A stretch of DNA of 64,000 nt from Corythucha ciliata. Its lineage: Eukaryota; Arthropoda; Insecta; Hemiptera; Tingidae. The first letter of the stretch is position 1, and each line of letters starts with the position of its first letter. The stretch is taken from positions 19,158,001 through 19,222,000 of the forward strand of contig CM075937.1 of assembly GCA_038030265.1 (NCBI GenBank). The letters are read 5' to 3'. The notes under the pieces are model-generated. The model ran no database searches. It was not told where the DNA came from and saw only the letters and a list, made by a program, of their open reading frames with translations. The position numbers were made by a program, and so were the translations under genes. Below, piece by piece: positions 36,116 to 49,900 of the stretch.

Positions 36116-36367
36116 GGTCAGAAATCTCATTGCTTGGGGAGAAAAGTTGTTGGAATTTTCACCTTAGTTGGAGTTTGGTCGCGGAAACTGGGTGCTCAAT
36201 GAAAAACTCAAATCGATTCTACCCATACGCGAGTGCAAACATCTCAGGACCTCTCGCACCAAAAATTGGGTTTCTCCAGTGCAAGGAAACGCGAGGCCTT
36301 TCAAAGGCGCATCCACTAAGGCGTGTTCCAATTCAACATTAGGAGTACAGCACAGGAGTGGATCGCT

Positions 36368-36396
36368 GAGTAATAAAAGTTAAAAAAAAAAAACAA
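36368..36396 (+). other. Poly-A tract after AATAAA-like signal
   Basis: TAATAAAAGTTA is followed by A12. It could mark the 3' end of a retroposed or transcribed sequence covering about 36120-36396 on the plus strand. No coding product is recognised. Confidence 0.35.
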
Positions 36397-36476
36397 CTTT
36401 TTCCCCAACCCGGGACTGTTCGATCTTAAACTATTTTGTATCACCCAAACTTGAAAAAAACGACACTCCTGATACT

Positions 36477-39400
36477 TTAAACGCCCGTTGATTTCTTCCT
36501 CACGTATTGATATTTATCCGTCTGAAACGCACCCGAATTTTTACCCGTGCCAGCGTTGCAAAAACACGTCTCCAGACCCGCGTTGAATTCGGGCCGCCTT
36601 TTAAAAAATGTTAGCGGTCGATCTTTAGCCAAATTCTTTGAATGTTCTTTCCTAGTGTAGATCCCTTCGTCATTGTTTGAAAAGACCCACTGTCCCGTGT
36701 CCCGTAGAGCAATATCTTTGGCGTAGACTCTATTGAAGTGCATCCTGGCCAAAACCAAACGTTTCTTCACCTTGTATGGGAGGAGTTTAACTATAGCGAT
36801 CAAGGAGTTGGAAAATATGGTACAAAAAGTACATCGAGGATAAACTCTTTGGTGTAATAATTTTCCTTTTCTGAGTCTGGTATCTGATCATGGATGTTGG
36901 CCTCCTTCTGTGTAAGGAGTATGGTATTCCAGGGTGACCATTCTTCATCCCTCCACCATCGTGTCATTCTTAGACTGGGTAAATGTTTAACGTAGCTAAC
37001 AGCAGAGCGACCGTTCCAAATGATGTCGACCAGCATGTGCATACCGACTGGTTGTAAAAGAAACACAACCGCGCTCCTGTTAAAAGCTATAGTCAGCAGG
37101 GACTACCAGATAAATAAAAAAAAGAGAGAGAAAAAAATGGACCTGCAACATTTTTGTCTTTCGGACTCGCGTAAACCTTCGAGCATTCGTGCATAGAGGG
37201 CGTAGTCAACAGTGGCCACGGCAATTCGTTGCATCCATGCGCACGACATGCAAAATTTGTACGAGATGAGTCGAGTGTGTACATAGAAATAGCAAGGGCG
37301 CATCACTTTTAAACACCCAACGCACCTGGAAAAAAATAAATCATACAGCGTGTGCTAAACGGGGTTCGGTAAATATTGGTAAGCGACAAAGGGAAGTGAA
37401 AATCCTATTGGTTTGCCAGCAAAGGATGAGCGTAGACAGGAGGGGCGCAGAGGGAGGAAACCAAGGCCATCATTGCTCGAAACTCTAGGCGTTTCTCCTA
37501 GTCGGTAAACCACGCCGAATTTTATTTTACCTTGATGTTGTTGGATAGATACGAGGGATTCTGTTTGGCTATGTTCATTCCTACCTCTGCGCTAATCCGC
37601 AGCTAAAAGGCGAAAAAGCGCTAATTCGCGGCTAAAATTAATATAAATCGCTCATTCTAAGCTAAAATAAGAAAAACTGCTAATTTTCAGCTAAGATTGT
37701 GAATTTACGCTACATCGCAGATAAAATGGGAGGAAATGCTAATTCACGGCTGAAATTAAGAAAAAAGGCTCTTTCGCAGCTAGATATAACTAACACTAAT
37801 CTCTCATTACCTGAAAACAAGAAAACCCGCTTATTCGCGGTAAAGTTTGTGAAAAAGCGCTAAATCGCGGCTAAAATAGGGAAAAGGCGATAATTAGTGA
37901 TTAAAATTGAGAAAAATAGCTCATTCTCATGGTAACTTAATCGTGGCTAAAATTGCCTGAGTTGGGAGGGTGCCCATACTCAGGCGTTGCCGGTCACAGT
38001 CCCCTGCGCTACAGCCAGGAGTGCGAGAGCCGAGTCGTTCGGCGGGCCATATAGGTACCGCCCGCCGTAGATCCCCGTAGAGGCTGCAGCAACGAAGCAC
38101 AGGGTCGGCGGTCTCCTCCTCGACGCCACAAGGGCATGTTGGAGAGTCCCGCCGCCGGAAAGAACCACTACTTGGCGTTGAAAGAGCGGTGCCCCGTCAG
38201 GATAGAAGTGGCGGCGTGTTCAACACGCCTGCCAAGCCTCGACGACTAGGTAATCGAGAAGGCGGATGCCCCAAGCGGCCCCCCATTCATCGGCCATAAG
38301 ACCGTTGCCCTATGCCCAGTCTTCACGGCACTGTACCAAGCCCAAGTTTCCCTGGATGAGGCGGCGCTGGTGAACCCATGCATCGAGCTGGAGGTCAGCA
38401 GGAGGTGTCCCCGCCAGCACCATGAGAGGCTCCATGATGAAGGGCTCCATGCAGGCAACTCTCGCATGGCAGGAGGCTAAAATAAACGGCCTATAGGTAC
38501 CGGGAGACGCCGGATCGCGGTCGGACGACTTCAGGAGGAGTATCTCAGAAACCGATTGTTAAGGTCCAAGTAGGCCCCAACAACCGAGTCGGGCAGCTGC
38601 TTGAGCATCTCAGGGCACAGGGGGGGGGGGTGAAACCCGGAGCGGTCACGACACTGCCCCAAAATCTTGTGACGAAAATTGCAACATTTTCTGGTATTTG
38701 TTTTCAAAAAATTGCAGGTTTCTGGCCCTCCTCCCCGAATTGTGAGTTTCAGGTATTTTTCTCAGTGACCGAGGAACCCGCGGGCCAGCCAACCCCTACA
38801 GCAATTGAAGCCTGACAAATATTGCCAAGCTAAAAATCTGCGAAATTGGAGGTTTTCACGTTTTTACTTTCATGTTCCTGTACGAAAGGGAAGAATGCTG
38901 TTCCTGAAAACAATTGACTCCAAGCTGACTTCATAAATTCGTGATACAAAACCTCAGAATTTTTTTTGTTGCGAACAGCGCATGAAGTCAAAATTACGAC
39001 ATTTCGAAGGCAAATATCCGTGAAATTGTAATTTTCCAGGATGAATATTCGCGAGATTCCAAGTTGTACGTCCTGAATTAATGTATTTAATTTGTCAATT
39101 TTACCCGTGAATTAGCGCTTATCTAAATTTTGACTGCAAGTAACGTTTTTCTCAATTTTAACGGGGAAACGGCTGAGGTTTTCACACCTACAGCCATGAA
39201 TTTGCGTTTTTTCTCAATGTTAGCCACAAAGTTGCCGTCAGAATTCGCGAATTGGCGTATGTTCAATAACGGCAGGAAATTTTAATACGAACCTTCAATT
39301 TTACCCACGAATTTCAGCTTGTTCTACACTTCATCCACGTATTAAAGAGTTTCCTCAACTTTAGCCGCAAATTGGAGTTTTTCTCAATTTTTGCTGCAAA

Positions 39401-42400
39401 TTGGCGATATGTTTTACCGTTTTAGCTGTGAATTAGCTAGCACTTGCTCCCAATTTGAGCAGCAGAATAGCGATTTTTTAAATATTTTGTTTGCAGCGAA
39501 TTACCACTTTTCTCAATTTTAGCTGCAAATTGTCGTTTATTCTAAATTTTAGGCGGGCTATTTAGTGATTTTTCTGAATATTAGCCGCAAATTAGTGGAT
39601 TTTAACATTGCCCCGCATTATCATTTTTTCCCCTCACTTTTATCAGTGGAAGCGTTTTCTCAGGTTTAGCCCCGTTAAATTACAGCCGAAAATTGGAATT
39701 TTTTCAATTTTAGCTGTGGATTGGAGATTATTGGAGATTTTTCTGCGATTTTTCCGCGAATTAATAAATGTCCTCAATTTTATAGCAGCGAGATAGCGTT
39801 TTTATTCCGTAAAAGCGATTTTTCTTGATCTTCTCTCCCTTTTTCTCGATTCTGGTGCTGAAAATTATGGATGTTTTACCTTTTTAGCAGTGAATTAGCA
39901 CTTTTTTCTGAACGGCAAACTGGTGCTTTTCACCAAATTAGCCGCGCTAGTAAGTGATTTTTCTCAACAATGGCCGCAAATTAGCGGTTTTTCAAAAACC
40001 TTTTTGTCCCACTTTCTCATTTTTTTTTATTTTCCATTGGCGCTATCGATTAGCGCTTTTTTTGGGTTTGAAATCCAAAGTTGACTTCAGAGGCCACGGC
40101 TTTGCGTTTTCCTAAATTTGACCACGAATCAGCGTTTTCCTAATTTTAGCCGCAAATTAGAAACTTTGCAGCACTTTATTTACAAATTAATGAAGTTCCT
40201 CAATTTTGCAGGGAGTTAGCGTTTTAATTCCGAGAAAGCGACTTTTCTCAATTTTATCCTTGAATTGCGGTGTTTTTCTGAATTTTTTCTCCAAATTAAA
40301 GCGATGTTTTGCCTTGTTTTTTTTAAGCAGCGAATTAGCACTTTTTCTCAATTTGAGCTGCAAACTAGCGTTTTAGCCAGTCAGTGATTTCTTTTTTTTT
40401 CTTCAATGGCCGCAAGTTAAAGGTTATTAAAACATTTTTGCTCAGCATTATCATGTTTCTTAGCTATGGATTAGCGCTTTTTTCTCAGTTTCAAGCCCGA
40501 AGGCCACGGAATCACATTTCCCTACTTTTCAGCCGCGAATCAGCGTTTTACTAAATTTTATCCGCGAATTAGCCACTAATTAGCGATTTTATTTTTTCTA
40601 TCACTTATTTACCCGCGAATTAGCGATGTTTTTCAATTTTAGGCGCAAATTAATTAGCGATTCTTTTCAATTTCGACCGCGTATTAACCTTTGTCTGAAT
40701 TTTAGCCGCTAATTTACTCTTTTTGTCATTTTCATTCGTGATTTTTCTCAATTTTAGCAGCGATGTAATTAGTGATTTTTCTCATTATCATTTCGCCTGA
40801 TTTTGGCTGATAATTAGAAATTTTTATTTTCATAATTTCGTGAATTATCGTTTTTCGCATTTTCAGTAGAGAATTTGTCATTTTTCTCAATTTCAGCCCC
40901 ACATTAGCGTTTTTTTTTTTTTTTTTGTTTTCAATTTGTTTCACTTTTATAGCTTTGACTTAGCACTTAGCCTTTTTTAAGCCGCGGGTTTGGCCAAAGA
41001 ACAGCACGTCAGAATTTTTTTTTCATTTTAACCGTAAAGTGGCCCATATACACTGCGAATTAGTGATTTTATCTCAATTTTGGTCTGGAAGCTGCATCGA
41101 GAAACCAGAAGTGAACGCTTTTTCGTTGTTTTAGGCACAAATATCGGAGCTTTTTCTAAACTTTTTGCTGCGTAGAGCAGCATATTAGTGCGCCTTCTCA
41201 ACTTTATCGGTTTATGGACCTGAAGAAACTTGGGATCAGCGAATTGTCTCCATTTTAGCTGGAAAGGTTACCTCCAGAAGGCACGATTTCTCAAAATTTT
41301 AGGTTTGAACATTGCGCTTTTGTGGGCCAAATCGAATATTCAGCCACACGCTACTGGTTCCAGGTATTAATTAAAGCGAAACTGCGTGTTTTAGGCGTAA
41401 AGATTCGCGAAATTGTGCGTTTTCGGGGGGTTTTTCTAGTAGTTGTGGATCTATCATGTGGACCTTTAACTTGCAATTACGTGAAAATAAATTACCAGAA
41501 ATCAACGATTTATTCGCGAATGTTCCACCAGGGAACTTCCGATTTCGCGGATACTTACAGCCCAGCATGTAGCAATTTTCCGGATCTTCGTCATCAACGC
41601 CAATGCAGCATTCAAACCCTGGCGAATAGCCGGAAAATTGCAACATTTTGAAGGCAAACACGCTCGCTCGAGCGACGAGTGCTCACAAAATTAAAAGTGT
41701 CCCGGCTGAATATCCGAGCGATCGTTCGAGTTTAGGATCTTAATTTTGGAGGAATAAGCGCTCCAAGTTCGATGACCCCGCCCCCCACGCTGTTATTATC
41801 CGACACGTTCATTATTGAAAATATTATACGCTCGAGTGCTCATCAGAGGGGATTGTGAAAAGCTGACCATTGAGCTAGCCACGCCCACCTATGCAGCGGA
41901 GACGTTAATTTTAAGCGGAAAACGATCCTTTCTGTGCAATTTCGGTTTCTGGAAATGAATTGACCGTCTGACATCCGACGTGGGCAAAGTTATTCCAAGT
42001 GTGTGAAGAGGGAACACCGTTGTCGTGTTGTCGTTGTTGCACCTTTCTAGCATCTAGCGGCGCCACTTTCTAGTTCTTCTGCGCATGCGCACTGGGCATT
42101 ATGAATCTTAGCTACGTCATTGACAAGTGGATGATGGTTTCAACTTCACACCAGGCGAATTAGTTGGAAAACAAGGGATTTAATCACAAACGACATTTTC
42201 CAACAACGGAACTAAAATACAAGCTTTAAATAATTTACGAAACATGCCAAGCCGCAGTTAAAAATTAAAAAAAACAGTTAAAATTAGCCCAATATTTTTG
42301 GAAATAATTACATCCCACCTTCCCCCTGTTACCATAGAGATTGGTTACTAACAATGGCCTTGTTGTAAAACTCAAGAAATTGCTCAGCACTTGATGAGGT

Positions 42401-45213
42401 TACAGGTGCTCAAACCTGTAAAATTGGGGGGGGGGGGAATACTACCTGTACAGAGGCTGCTTTTCAACTGGCTCGATGTCTTTTTTAAAGAATTTCGCCT
42501 GAGGATTAAACTCGGGATTGCGAACCAAATTGAAAAATTGCGACTCAAATCGTCGACGCAACACTTCCAATCGGCTGTCCTCAATGCCGATATTGATTAA
42601 GAGCGCCTCTCTGTCTAGCATCGTGATCAGATCTTGAGTCATGTCGACTGCGTTCATTTGAGCGAACATTTCCCGAAAATTCGCCTAAGAAGTGAAAAGT
42701 TTCCGTTATAATGAGTTTGCTAGTTGTAGAAGGCGGGTGGGGATTGTACAAGGACGTCTAATCTTTCCGGACGGCTTAAATCTTCTCGGCGGTAGCTGGC
42801 GAAAATTTCTTTGAATACTCTGGCTCTTTGAATATTCAAATCATCGACAATAGTGATGTTTCCTTTTGGGTATCGTTTGACACGAGGTTGCGACGTCACC
42901 TCTAAAAATTTATAATCCTGTCGCCGTAAACTTTCTTCTTTGCTTTTTATACGCTGGGCTTCTATTTGTGACAAACACTGGGCTTCCATTTCTGACACTT
43001 TGCAAAGCCACGTCTGTGAGAGAGGGGAAAATCCTACACTTTAGTAACAAATATAACCGTGGAAAACTTTTAATTTTTTACTTTGAAAGCTGGGCCAGAC
43101 TTAATCGCTCGGCCTGCCGCAATGGCAGTTTGTTTGTAGTTAGCGAGAGCGATGTACAGGTTGTAAAAATCGTTTCGCGTCATCGGATACGAATCTTTGA
43201 CCAGCCGAACAAGACGCTCTTTGGTAAGTGCCTCTTCCGGCTTGAATTTTTTCTTTTTCTTCGATTTACGAACCATATTCTCTTCTTTGTCTTTTTCCAT
43301 TTTCTCCTTTTCCTTTTTTATTCGCCTTGCGTGTCGTCGCCAGGCACGCTGAATAATGAGAACAGCCTCTTCGGGAATCATGTTCTTTTTTTGTTCACTT
43401 AGCGACACGTAGGGTTTGACCTGAGAATTTAAAGGTGATTTAATCCCGTCAAATTCATTTTTAGGGCGTCGATTTTGTTTTGGTTATACTTCTACAATGA
43501 TATCAGTCGTCGCTGGAATGTAGACGTCAGGACGCCACATTTGAGTTGATCGCTCGACCATAGTACTCGTCCCAGTGTCGACATACGGCAAGTGCGTTTG
43601 AATCGATCGCGAGTAAAGTTGAGGATCCCGACGACCGGGTGCTTTGTTTTCTTTACGGCGACTCATTTGCGTTTGAGTCCACGCATTGTAGTACACGACT
43701 TTGGTCTTTTTATTTCGAAATCCGCCGCAAAATTCTTTCGTAAACGCAACATTTTTTATGCTCACTTCCAGATACTTATGTGTGCCATCTTCATTTTCGA
43801 GTTTCACCTAGCCATCGGCGCCAATTAATTTGTCATTATGTCATTCTCATCAAACCTGTACAGGTTAGGTGCCTGATCACCTTTATGACTTTGTAATCAG
43901 GTTCAAAGGAAGAAGACGAGGCCGAGCTTGATGTGTACAAATCCAGACCAAAAACAACTTTCATAATAGGCATTTCACCCTTGGCACAGTCCTTGAAAAC
44001 AAGATCATCGTGAAACACTTGTACGCCGTCTTTTTCTAACCAAAAATCTTCGGGGAATGCCCCCAGGCGAAACGCTATAACGTCTTTTGCCTCTTGACAG
44101 TCAGCCATTATCGGCAGATCAATTTCCAACTCCTGAAAGAAGTGAAATCGATTAAATTTCATTTTATAGTAAACATTAATTTTAAAACACAAACCCCTTC
44201 AACGTCCTCTTCAATAATAAACTTGGCCGGTCGTCGTTCCCTAATGTCCAGCTTCTCTATACCCTCAGACTCTGAAGCCGCCGGGCTCACTTGAGTCTTG
44301 CTGAAGCTTGCTGATACTGACGTACTGGCAGATCGTCTGACTGAACTAGCGCGCTGCCATTGTAGTATTTCTGAGTAGGAGAGTTTTGTGTCATGACTGG
44401 CGTACTTAACCTATAATGGGTTAATGGGAAAAGAACTTTATGCGTGTGCTCGATTAATCGACAACTGTCAGGGCTGTTCACATTTAAGGGTCCCTTGAAT
44501 CGAAGAAATGTTTTGAGAATGCCTTTGACGGTGGCCGACAATTGCGCGGTTTGAGTTTCTCTGGCTGTCGAAGTAATATTATTTCTCAACGGTTCTGTGC
44601 AAAAATTTGAGAATAGCAGTGCTATTAATGACTTATAAATAAAGAACTCACCATGGCTTACGCTTTCGTGGAAATGCACTCCTTTGGACCCTTCAGGCCT
44701 TTTTGAAGTCTTCCTATATTCTTCCGTGCTTTCCTCGGACTTATCTTCACTCCCTTCCTCCGCTTCTATTTCCAGTTCCTCAATGAATTCATTTTCGGAT
44801 CCTTCTTTCAAGGTTAACCTTTCTTCGGGAAACTTGTCTTCAACTTCTGCAGTAACTACAACTTCCCCCTCATCGTCTTTGACTTCGTCTTCTTCTTCTT
44901 GTTCTTCTCCTCCAATTCTGGGGTCTTCTTCGACAATCTCCCTTGCCAGCTCCATAATTTCCTCTACTTCTTCTTCAGACGGTGGAAAAAAGAATTCCTC
45001 CTTAACTTCTGGAACGTCCTCCTCCTCCTCCTCTTCTTCCTCCTTTTCGCCTAATTTTTCTTCATTCTCCAACTCGACCACTTGCTTCTTGTCCTCACTC
45101 AACTCTTCGATCGTTTTCTCTGAGTCAACATTCTCAACTTGGTCCAGGAGATTTTCTTCTTCACCGCCGACGCTGGGCTCCAGAGAGTCGTCTTCTCCTG
45201 TTTCAATATCCAT
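36477..45213 (-). CDS. IQUB: IQ motif and ubiquitin-like domain protein (IQUB orthologue), 11 exons
   Basis: Exons on the minus strand: 45213-44652, 44594-44411, 44300-44195, 44132-43881, 43807-43490, 43420-43082, 43013-42750, 42684-42446, 37325-37143, 37076-36833 and 36770-36477. All introns are GT-AG and the sum is 2985 nt (994 aa plus stop). Residues 1-165 are Glu-rich. A ubiquitin-like domain lies at about 275-355, followed by GGFRNKKTKVVYYNAWTQT and repeated TQT/TQM motifs typical of IQUB. One IQ motif (IIQRAWRRHARR) is near 497, and TRNDFYNLYIAL is near 555. A CxxC-x20-CxxC pair (C756, C759, C780, C783) precedes DEEWSPWNTILLT (859-871) and KKRLVLARMHFNRV near the end. IQUB is known as a radial spoke RS1 component of cilia and sperm flagella. 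Most introns are 57-110 nt, but intron 8 is 5.1 kb. The 110-nt intron 2 has an alternative acceptor 6 nt away. The final 62-nt intron is inferred from frame and homology. The protein is longer than the human one (about 790 aa), mainly from the acidic N-terminus. Confidence 0.87.
37580..37960 (-). repeat. 30-bp minisatellite block 8, inverted
   Basis: CGCTAATTCGCGGCTAAAAT-type units lie inside IQUB intron 8, so they are in sense with block 2 units relative to the IQUB transcript. Confidence 0.65.
37975..38530 (-). pseudogene. GC-rich remnant, second copy
   Basis: It is a diverged relative of 6495-7135. Short minus-strand frames (73 and 62 aa) are interrupted by stops. The element family is not identified. 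Confidence 0.35.
38531..39080. other. Intronic stretch between repeats
   Basis: A G10 run at 38621-38630 precedes low-complexity sequence resembling the AATTTCG minisatellite. Nothing else is recognised. Confidence 0.3.
39080..41320 (+). repeat. 30-bp minisatellite block 9
   Basis: This is one of the two longest blocks, about 2.2 kb of degenerate units with the same core. It lies within IQUB intron 8 on the antisense strand. Confidence 0.72.
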
Positions 45214-45692
45214 TATCGGTTAAAACTTCCAGAAACTTGGGTGTTGTTGCCACGGAAAGTTTTTTTTTCTTTCTTTCTTTCTTGTTATTTTGTCTACCTT
45301 GGCAACGATTAAAATACTCACCCAACAAACCCAAGTGCCCCTCCCCCCCCCTCTTATCAAATTAACGGGTGGCCGGGGTAAAAGTCTGACACCACTTATG
45401 CATCCCCCCATATTTTACCGGTTTTTTGAGGCTCAAAACTGACACGAGTACCGCATGTGTGTATCAACCAAGTTGATTCAGCTCTTCATTCAGTTTATCA
45501 TGCCAGCATTTAGGAGCTTGTCGGAGATTGTAGATGGATTTTTTTTTTTTTAAACTTTATTGTACGTAGGTAGGTACATTACAGTTGTGCGAGCCAATTT
45601 TAGAAAAAAAAGAAAAAGCAGGCGAAACGTGATGCAATGACACTATCCAGTGATAGGTCAAGCAAAAACAAAAGGGTTAACTGGTGACAACT

Positions 45693-46906
45693 TCAGTTAA
45701 GCAAGTCTGAGGGACGCTTGCGCTTCAGTCTCCTAAGGGGCCTTTCGGGAGGAATGTTATAAAATAACGTGCTGAGAAGCTGATTGGGGTGGTCCTGAAG
45801 CCTGGCATGGTGGCGTGCGTACATATGGTGGAGGGTGTCGTGAACAAGGGGGATCTTCAAGTCCTTGTGCAGGGTATTGTTTCTCACAAACCACGGAGCA
45901 CCCGTCATCAGTCGGAGTATTCTATTTTGTACAGTTTGAATTCTTTTGATTTGCGAGTCCGAAGCGGATGGCCACATGGCACAACCGTATTGCCAGATGG
46001 GCTGGATTAGGGAGAGATACAATAGTCTTTTGATGTGTAGGGTAATACCTGGGCTAACATAAGAAGTTGTTTGAGCATGTGCATACGGGCCATGGTTTTC
46101 TGAACCACTGACGATATATGAGCTCGCCACATTAGCCTTGAGTCAAGCACTAATCCAAGATACCTACTTTCGCTTGAGTATGGTACGGTAGCACCACATA
46201 AGGTAAGCCGAGGGAAGGAAACTTTGGTGCGATAAGTGTATTGCACTAAGCATGATTTAGCCGGGTTCACTTTAACTCTCCATCGAGCACACAAATCCTC
46301 GATGCAATCGCCGAGGCATCGAATGTTAGCCAGGGACTGTTCGGTAGAGCCGGTCTTAGACACGACTGCTACGACATCGGCGAAATGGGCCATTGTTAGT
46401 GATTCGTCAGCCGGATAATCATGGCCGTAAACCAGATATAAAAGAGGGCCTAGAACGCTCCCCTGAGGAACACCAGCTCTTATGGCGTGAGATCTGGAGA
46501 CCGCGTCTTGGCATTTCACGGAGAAAGTTCGGCCTTCGAGATATGACTTGACAACTCTGTAATAAGTGTCTGGTAGGCGGGCTTTTTTAACTTGTACAGG
46601 AGATCGTCATGCCAAACGCGATCAAAGGCTTTTTCTGTGTCAAGGAAGAGGCCTAGGCAGGTTTTTTGCTCTTAATATGTGTCGAGGATTTCGTTGACAA
46701 CCCTATGTAGCTGCTGTTGGCATGAATGAGAAGCTCGGAATCCGAACTGAGAAGTAGGAAGCAAAGGTTCAAGAAGAGGTTTCAGCCTACAGACCAACTA
46801 TTTTTCGAAAATTTTTGACAGTACTGTTAATAAACTTATAGGTCTATAGTTTGATGGATTGTCCCTTCGTTGCCCTTGTTTCGGGATCAGAATTATCCGA
46901 AGCTAG
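45693..46906 (-). pseudogene. Jockey-clade reverse transcriptase, inactive
   Basis: The order is PSNYRPISLL, FDRVWHDDLLYKL, GVPQGSVLGPLLYLVY, HFADVVAVVS, then RYLGLVLDSRLMW and the C-terminal LKIPLVHDTL region. The catalytic FADD is FADV here (GAT GTC), so the second Asp is lost. There are at least two frameshifts, near 46520 and 46070. Length and motif order fit the RT domain of Jockey-like LINEs; the endonuclease is absent through 5' truncation. Confidence 0.78.
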
Positions 46907-46914
46907 GGTTTGGA

Positions 46915-49900
46915 CAGGGATGGGCAAAATACTTTGACAATGTATTTTAAATACAAAACCCAAAATACTTTCAAAAATGTATTTTAAATACTGAAATACA
47001 AATACTTTTTGAATTGTATTTTGAATAAAATACAAATACAATTTAAAATACTTTTCAAAAATTCGATTTCGACGGCAGATAGTGCGAAAAACACGAAAAA
47101 TAAATAATTCAAAAATATCAGGTCCTTCAATAGACAAGTTGACAAAATGTAGCAGCGCGAAATGGCGCTGCGCCGCGATGCGCAAAGAAAAGTAGGCAAG
47201 TTGTCACGAAGTATTTAGTACCGAACCGGCGAGCACTGGTGGATCTTGAGCTGAAAAGGAGGTGAGGTCACTGGTGGACCTATATCAGGGCCCGGGGCGG
47301 AAATCTTCAAGAGGCCCCTAAAAGTCTCTAACTATGCATAAAACCTCTATTGGTAACCTCTAAGGCCTATTCCTAATTTTAGCCATGGCCTTTTCCATAT
47401 ATTGTAGGCAAATTACCGCTATTTCCACAGTCTATCCGCTAAACAGCGCTTATGCCAAGTTTAAACTGCGAATTTCTCCATTTTAGCAACGAATGAGTGC
47501 TTTTTGTCAACTTTAACAGCAAATTAGCGCTTTTCGCCGCAAATTAGCAACTGATTAGCGGGGTAATCCCCCCCTCCCAAGACATAAAGACCCCATAAAG
47601 ACATAAATATGCGCTTTTCCCCAACTTTAGCAGCAAAGTAGATTTGGTATCCTGTGAATCAGCGATGTTTCTTTAACTTTCCTCGAGTTGGCGTTTTCCA
47701 CAATTTTAGCTGCAAATTAGCGATTTTTTCTAGCGGTTTACTCAGTATGAGCTGAAAATTACTCAATATTAGCCGTAAAATTCTCGAAATGTTTACCACA
47801 AATTAGCATTTTTTGTTCACCGTAACCATACACTGCGGAATAGCGATTTCGTCTCAGTTTTAGCCGCGAATTTGCGAGTTTTTCACTCGTGGCCATAAAT
47901 TAGCGCTTTTTCTCAATTTTACCCTAAAAGTCTCCCGAGGAAGCCGGGAATTAACGTATTTCCAATTTTTCACGCAAATTGAAATTGGTCTCAATTTTAG
48001 CCGTGAATTAGCGCTTTTTCTTAATTTTAGCAGTGCAGTGGCTATTTCTAGCCCGTGCATTAGCGAATTTTGTTCATTTTAGCCACGAATTGGCGTTTTC
48101 CGATATTTTTACTGCAAATCGGCAATTCTTCCATTTTTGACAGTGAATTAGCCCTTTTTGTTTCAATTTAGGCTGAAAAATCTCTTTATTCTACCCAGAA
48201 TAATTACTGATTTTCTCTATATTAACCGCAAATTGGCGGGTTCTTTTACATTTTGGCACCGCATTAGTAATTTTTTTCAATTTTAATTATATGTAGAATA
48301 GGGCTTCATCTCAGTTCTAGCCGTGAATCAGTGTTTTTTCTTTTACTTATAACCATGAATTTGCCGTTTACCTCAATTTTAGCCACAAAGTTGTTGTCAG
48401 AAGGCGGAATTATAAATTCCAACACACTTTATCCGCGATTATTTTCCTCAATTTTAGCCGTAAATTCGCGTTTTTTTCAATTTTAGCTGCTTTGAAGCGT
48501 TTTTATAATCTGTGAATTCGCGAATCACCTTAATTTTTCAGCCACGAATTCGTGATTTCCTCAAATTTTAACCGGGAATAACACTTTTTCCCAATTTGAG
48601 CTGAAAGCGAGAGTTTTTATTTATTTATGACAGGCTAATTATAGTGAATTTTTCAAAATTAGCTCTTTTTTTTTACACTTCAGTCCCACGTTGGCGTTTT
48701 TCCTTAAATTGTTGCTATGGATTAGCGTTTATTGTTTAGTTTTAGCCTCGAACAGAAGCTACGCATTTGCGTTTTGTCAATTTTTCAAGGTTTAGTGACT
48801 TTGCGGGTCGCGCTCTCTTCGGTATACAAAATAACGGCCAACGAAAAATTTAGATATCTTTTTTATAACGACAATGAAAAATTGGGAAAATACGAACTCG
48901 CGATCAAACTGACTTATGTTGTTTTTTTAACATAATATTTGTTATTTTTCAAAATAAAAATTGAGGTTTGTTAGCTGTTGGCACGCTACAACTTTAACCA
49001 ATTTTGGCCACGGGTTAGCGCTTTTAATCAATTTTAGCAGCGCAGTAGGGATTCTTTCGTTTGTATTGGCGATTTTCCTCCATTTAAGCCACGATTTGGT
49101 GTTTTCCTCATTTTCAGCTGCAGTTTAGCCTTTTTTTCATTTTTTTTAGCAGCGAATTAGCACTTTTTTCTCAGTTTGAGTTGAAATTTTGTGTTTTTCT
49201 TAATGTTGGCCGCGCTAATTAATATTTTTGACAATTCTAGCCGCGTTTTTTTTTTTTTTTTAGGTTTTAGCCCCGCGTGAGCAATTTTTTTCTACGGATT
49301 AGCACTGTGTCTCAGTTTGAGCCTCGATTCTTTCAGAAGCTATACAGATTTTCGTTTTCTCAATTTCAGCCGCGAATTAGTGATTTTTCTTCATTTCAGC
49401 TGTGAAATCGCGTTTTCTGATAATTTTGCAGCGAATTAGCACATTATCTATTCTCTTTTTTTTATTAATAGACGATTTTTCGCCATTTGAATTGTAAATT
49501 CGCTATTTTGGTCCAGTTTAAACTCGAATTAGCGTTGTTTTTACCAGCAATAATTGCCACGATTTTCGTTTACTTGTACAGCATTGAATTAGTAGCGTTT
49601 ATTCTCATTCTCAATCGTAGCCACGGGCTTGGCCCAGAAACAACATTTTTGCATTGATGTCTACATTTTAGCCGTGGAATGGCCGTCGAATCGACGATTT
49701 TTTCTCAATTTCGGCCTGGAAGTTGCATCTTGAGACCACGAACCAGCGCTTTTTCGCAGTTATAGCCAGGAATATTAGCGCGTTGCAAATTGCGGATCAG
49801 TACATTTAGCGCGCTTAAGGACCTCAACGAAACTTGTGAGTGGGGGCGGTGTATTTTCTCTATTTTAGCCGTGAATTTCCCTCAAGGAGGCGCATATTTC

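Larger units (their letters stand above)
37326..42445 (-). other. Giant repeat-filled intron 8 of IQUB
   Basis: The donor is CAG|GTAGTA at 42446/42445 and the acceptor is TTTCCAG|GTGCG at 37326/37325. Joining the two halves an Arg codon (AG|G) and gives LYRCVGCLKVM in frame. The intron holds the 30-bp minisatellite in both orientations (37580-37960 and 39080-41320), a GC-rich transposon-like remnant (37975-38530) and a G12 run near 42426. No further exon was seen in it, and none is needed by frame or family alignment. Confidence 0.8.

Noticed and set aside
36800..36832. IQUB ending at ...FVPYFPTP with stop at 36800
   Set aside because: A 62-nt GT-AG intron (36832-36771) joins in frame to KKRLVLARMHFNRV, which fits the family's C-terminus better. 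The short end remains possible if this intron is retained.
40732..40944. Lys/Asn-rich open frames in the minisatellite (LRK, ANS decapeptide-like repeats) as real repeat proteins
   Set aside because: Frames are broken by stops every 60-90 codons, start at arbitrary codons, and are explained by the 30-bp period of non-coding units.
44684..45223. Ser-rich 179-aa open frame on the plus strand
   Set aside because: It is the antisense shadow of the Glu-rich IQUB exon 1; GAA/GAG codons read backwards as TTC/CTC and TCT.
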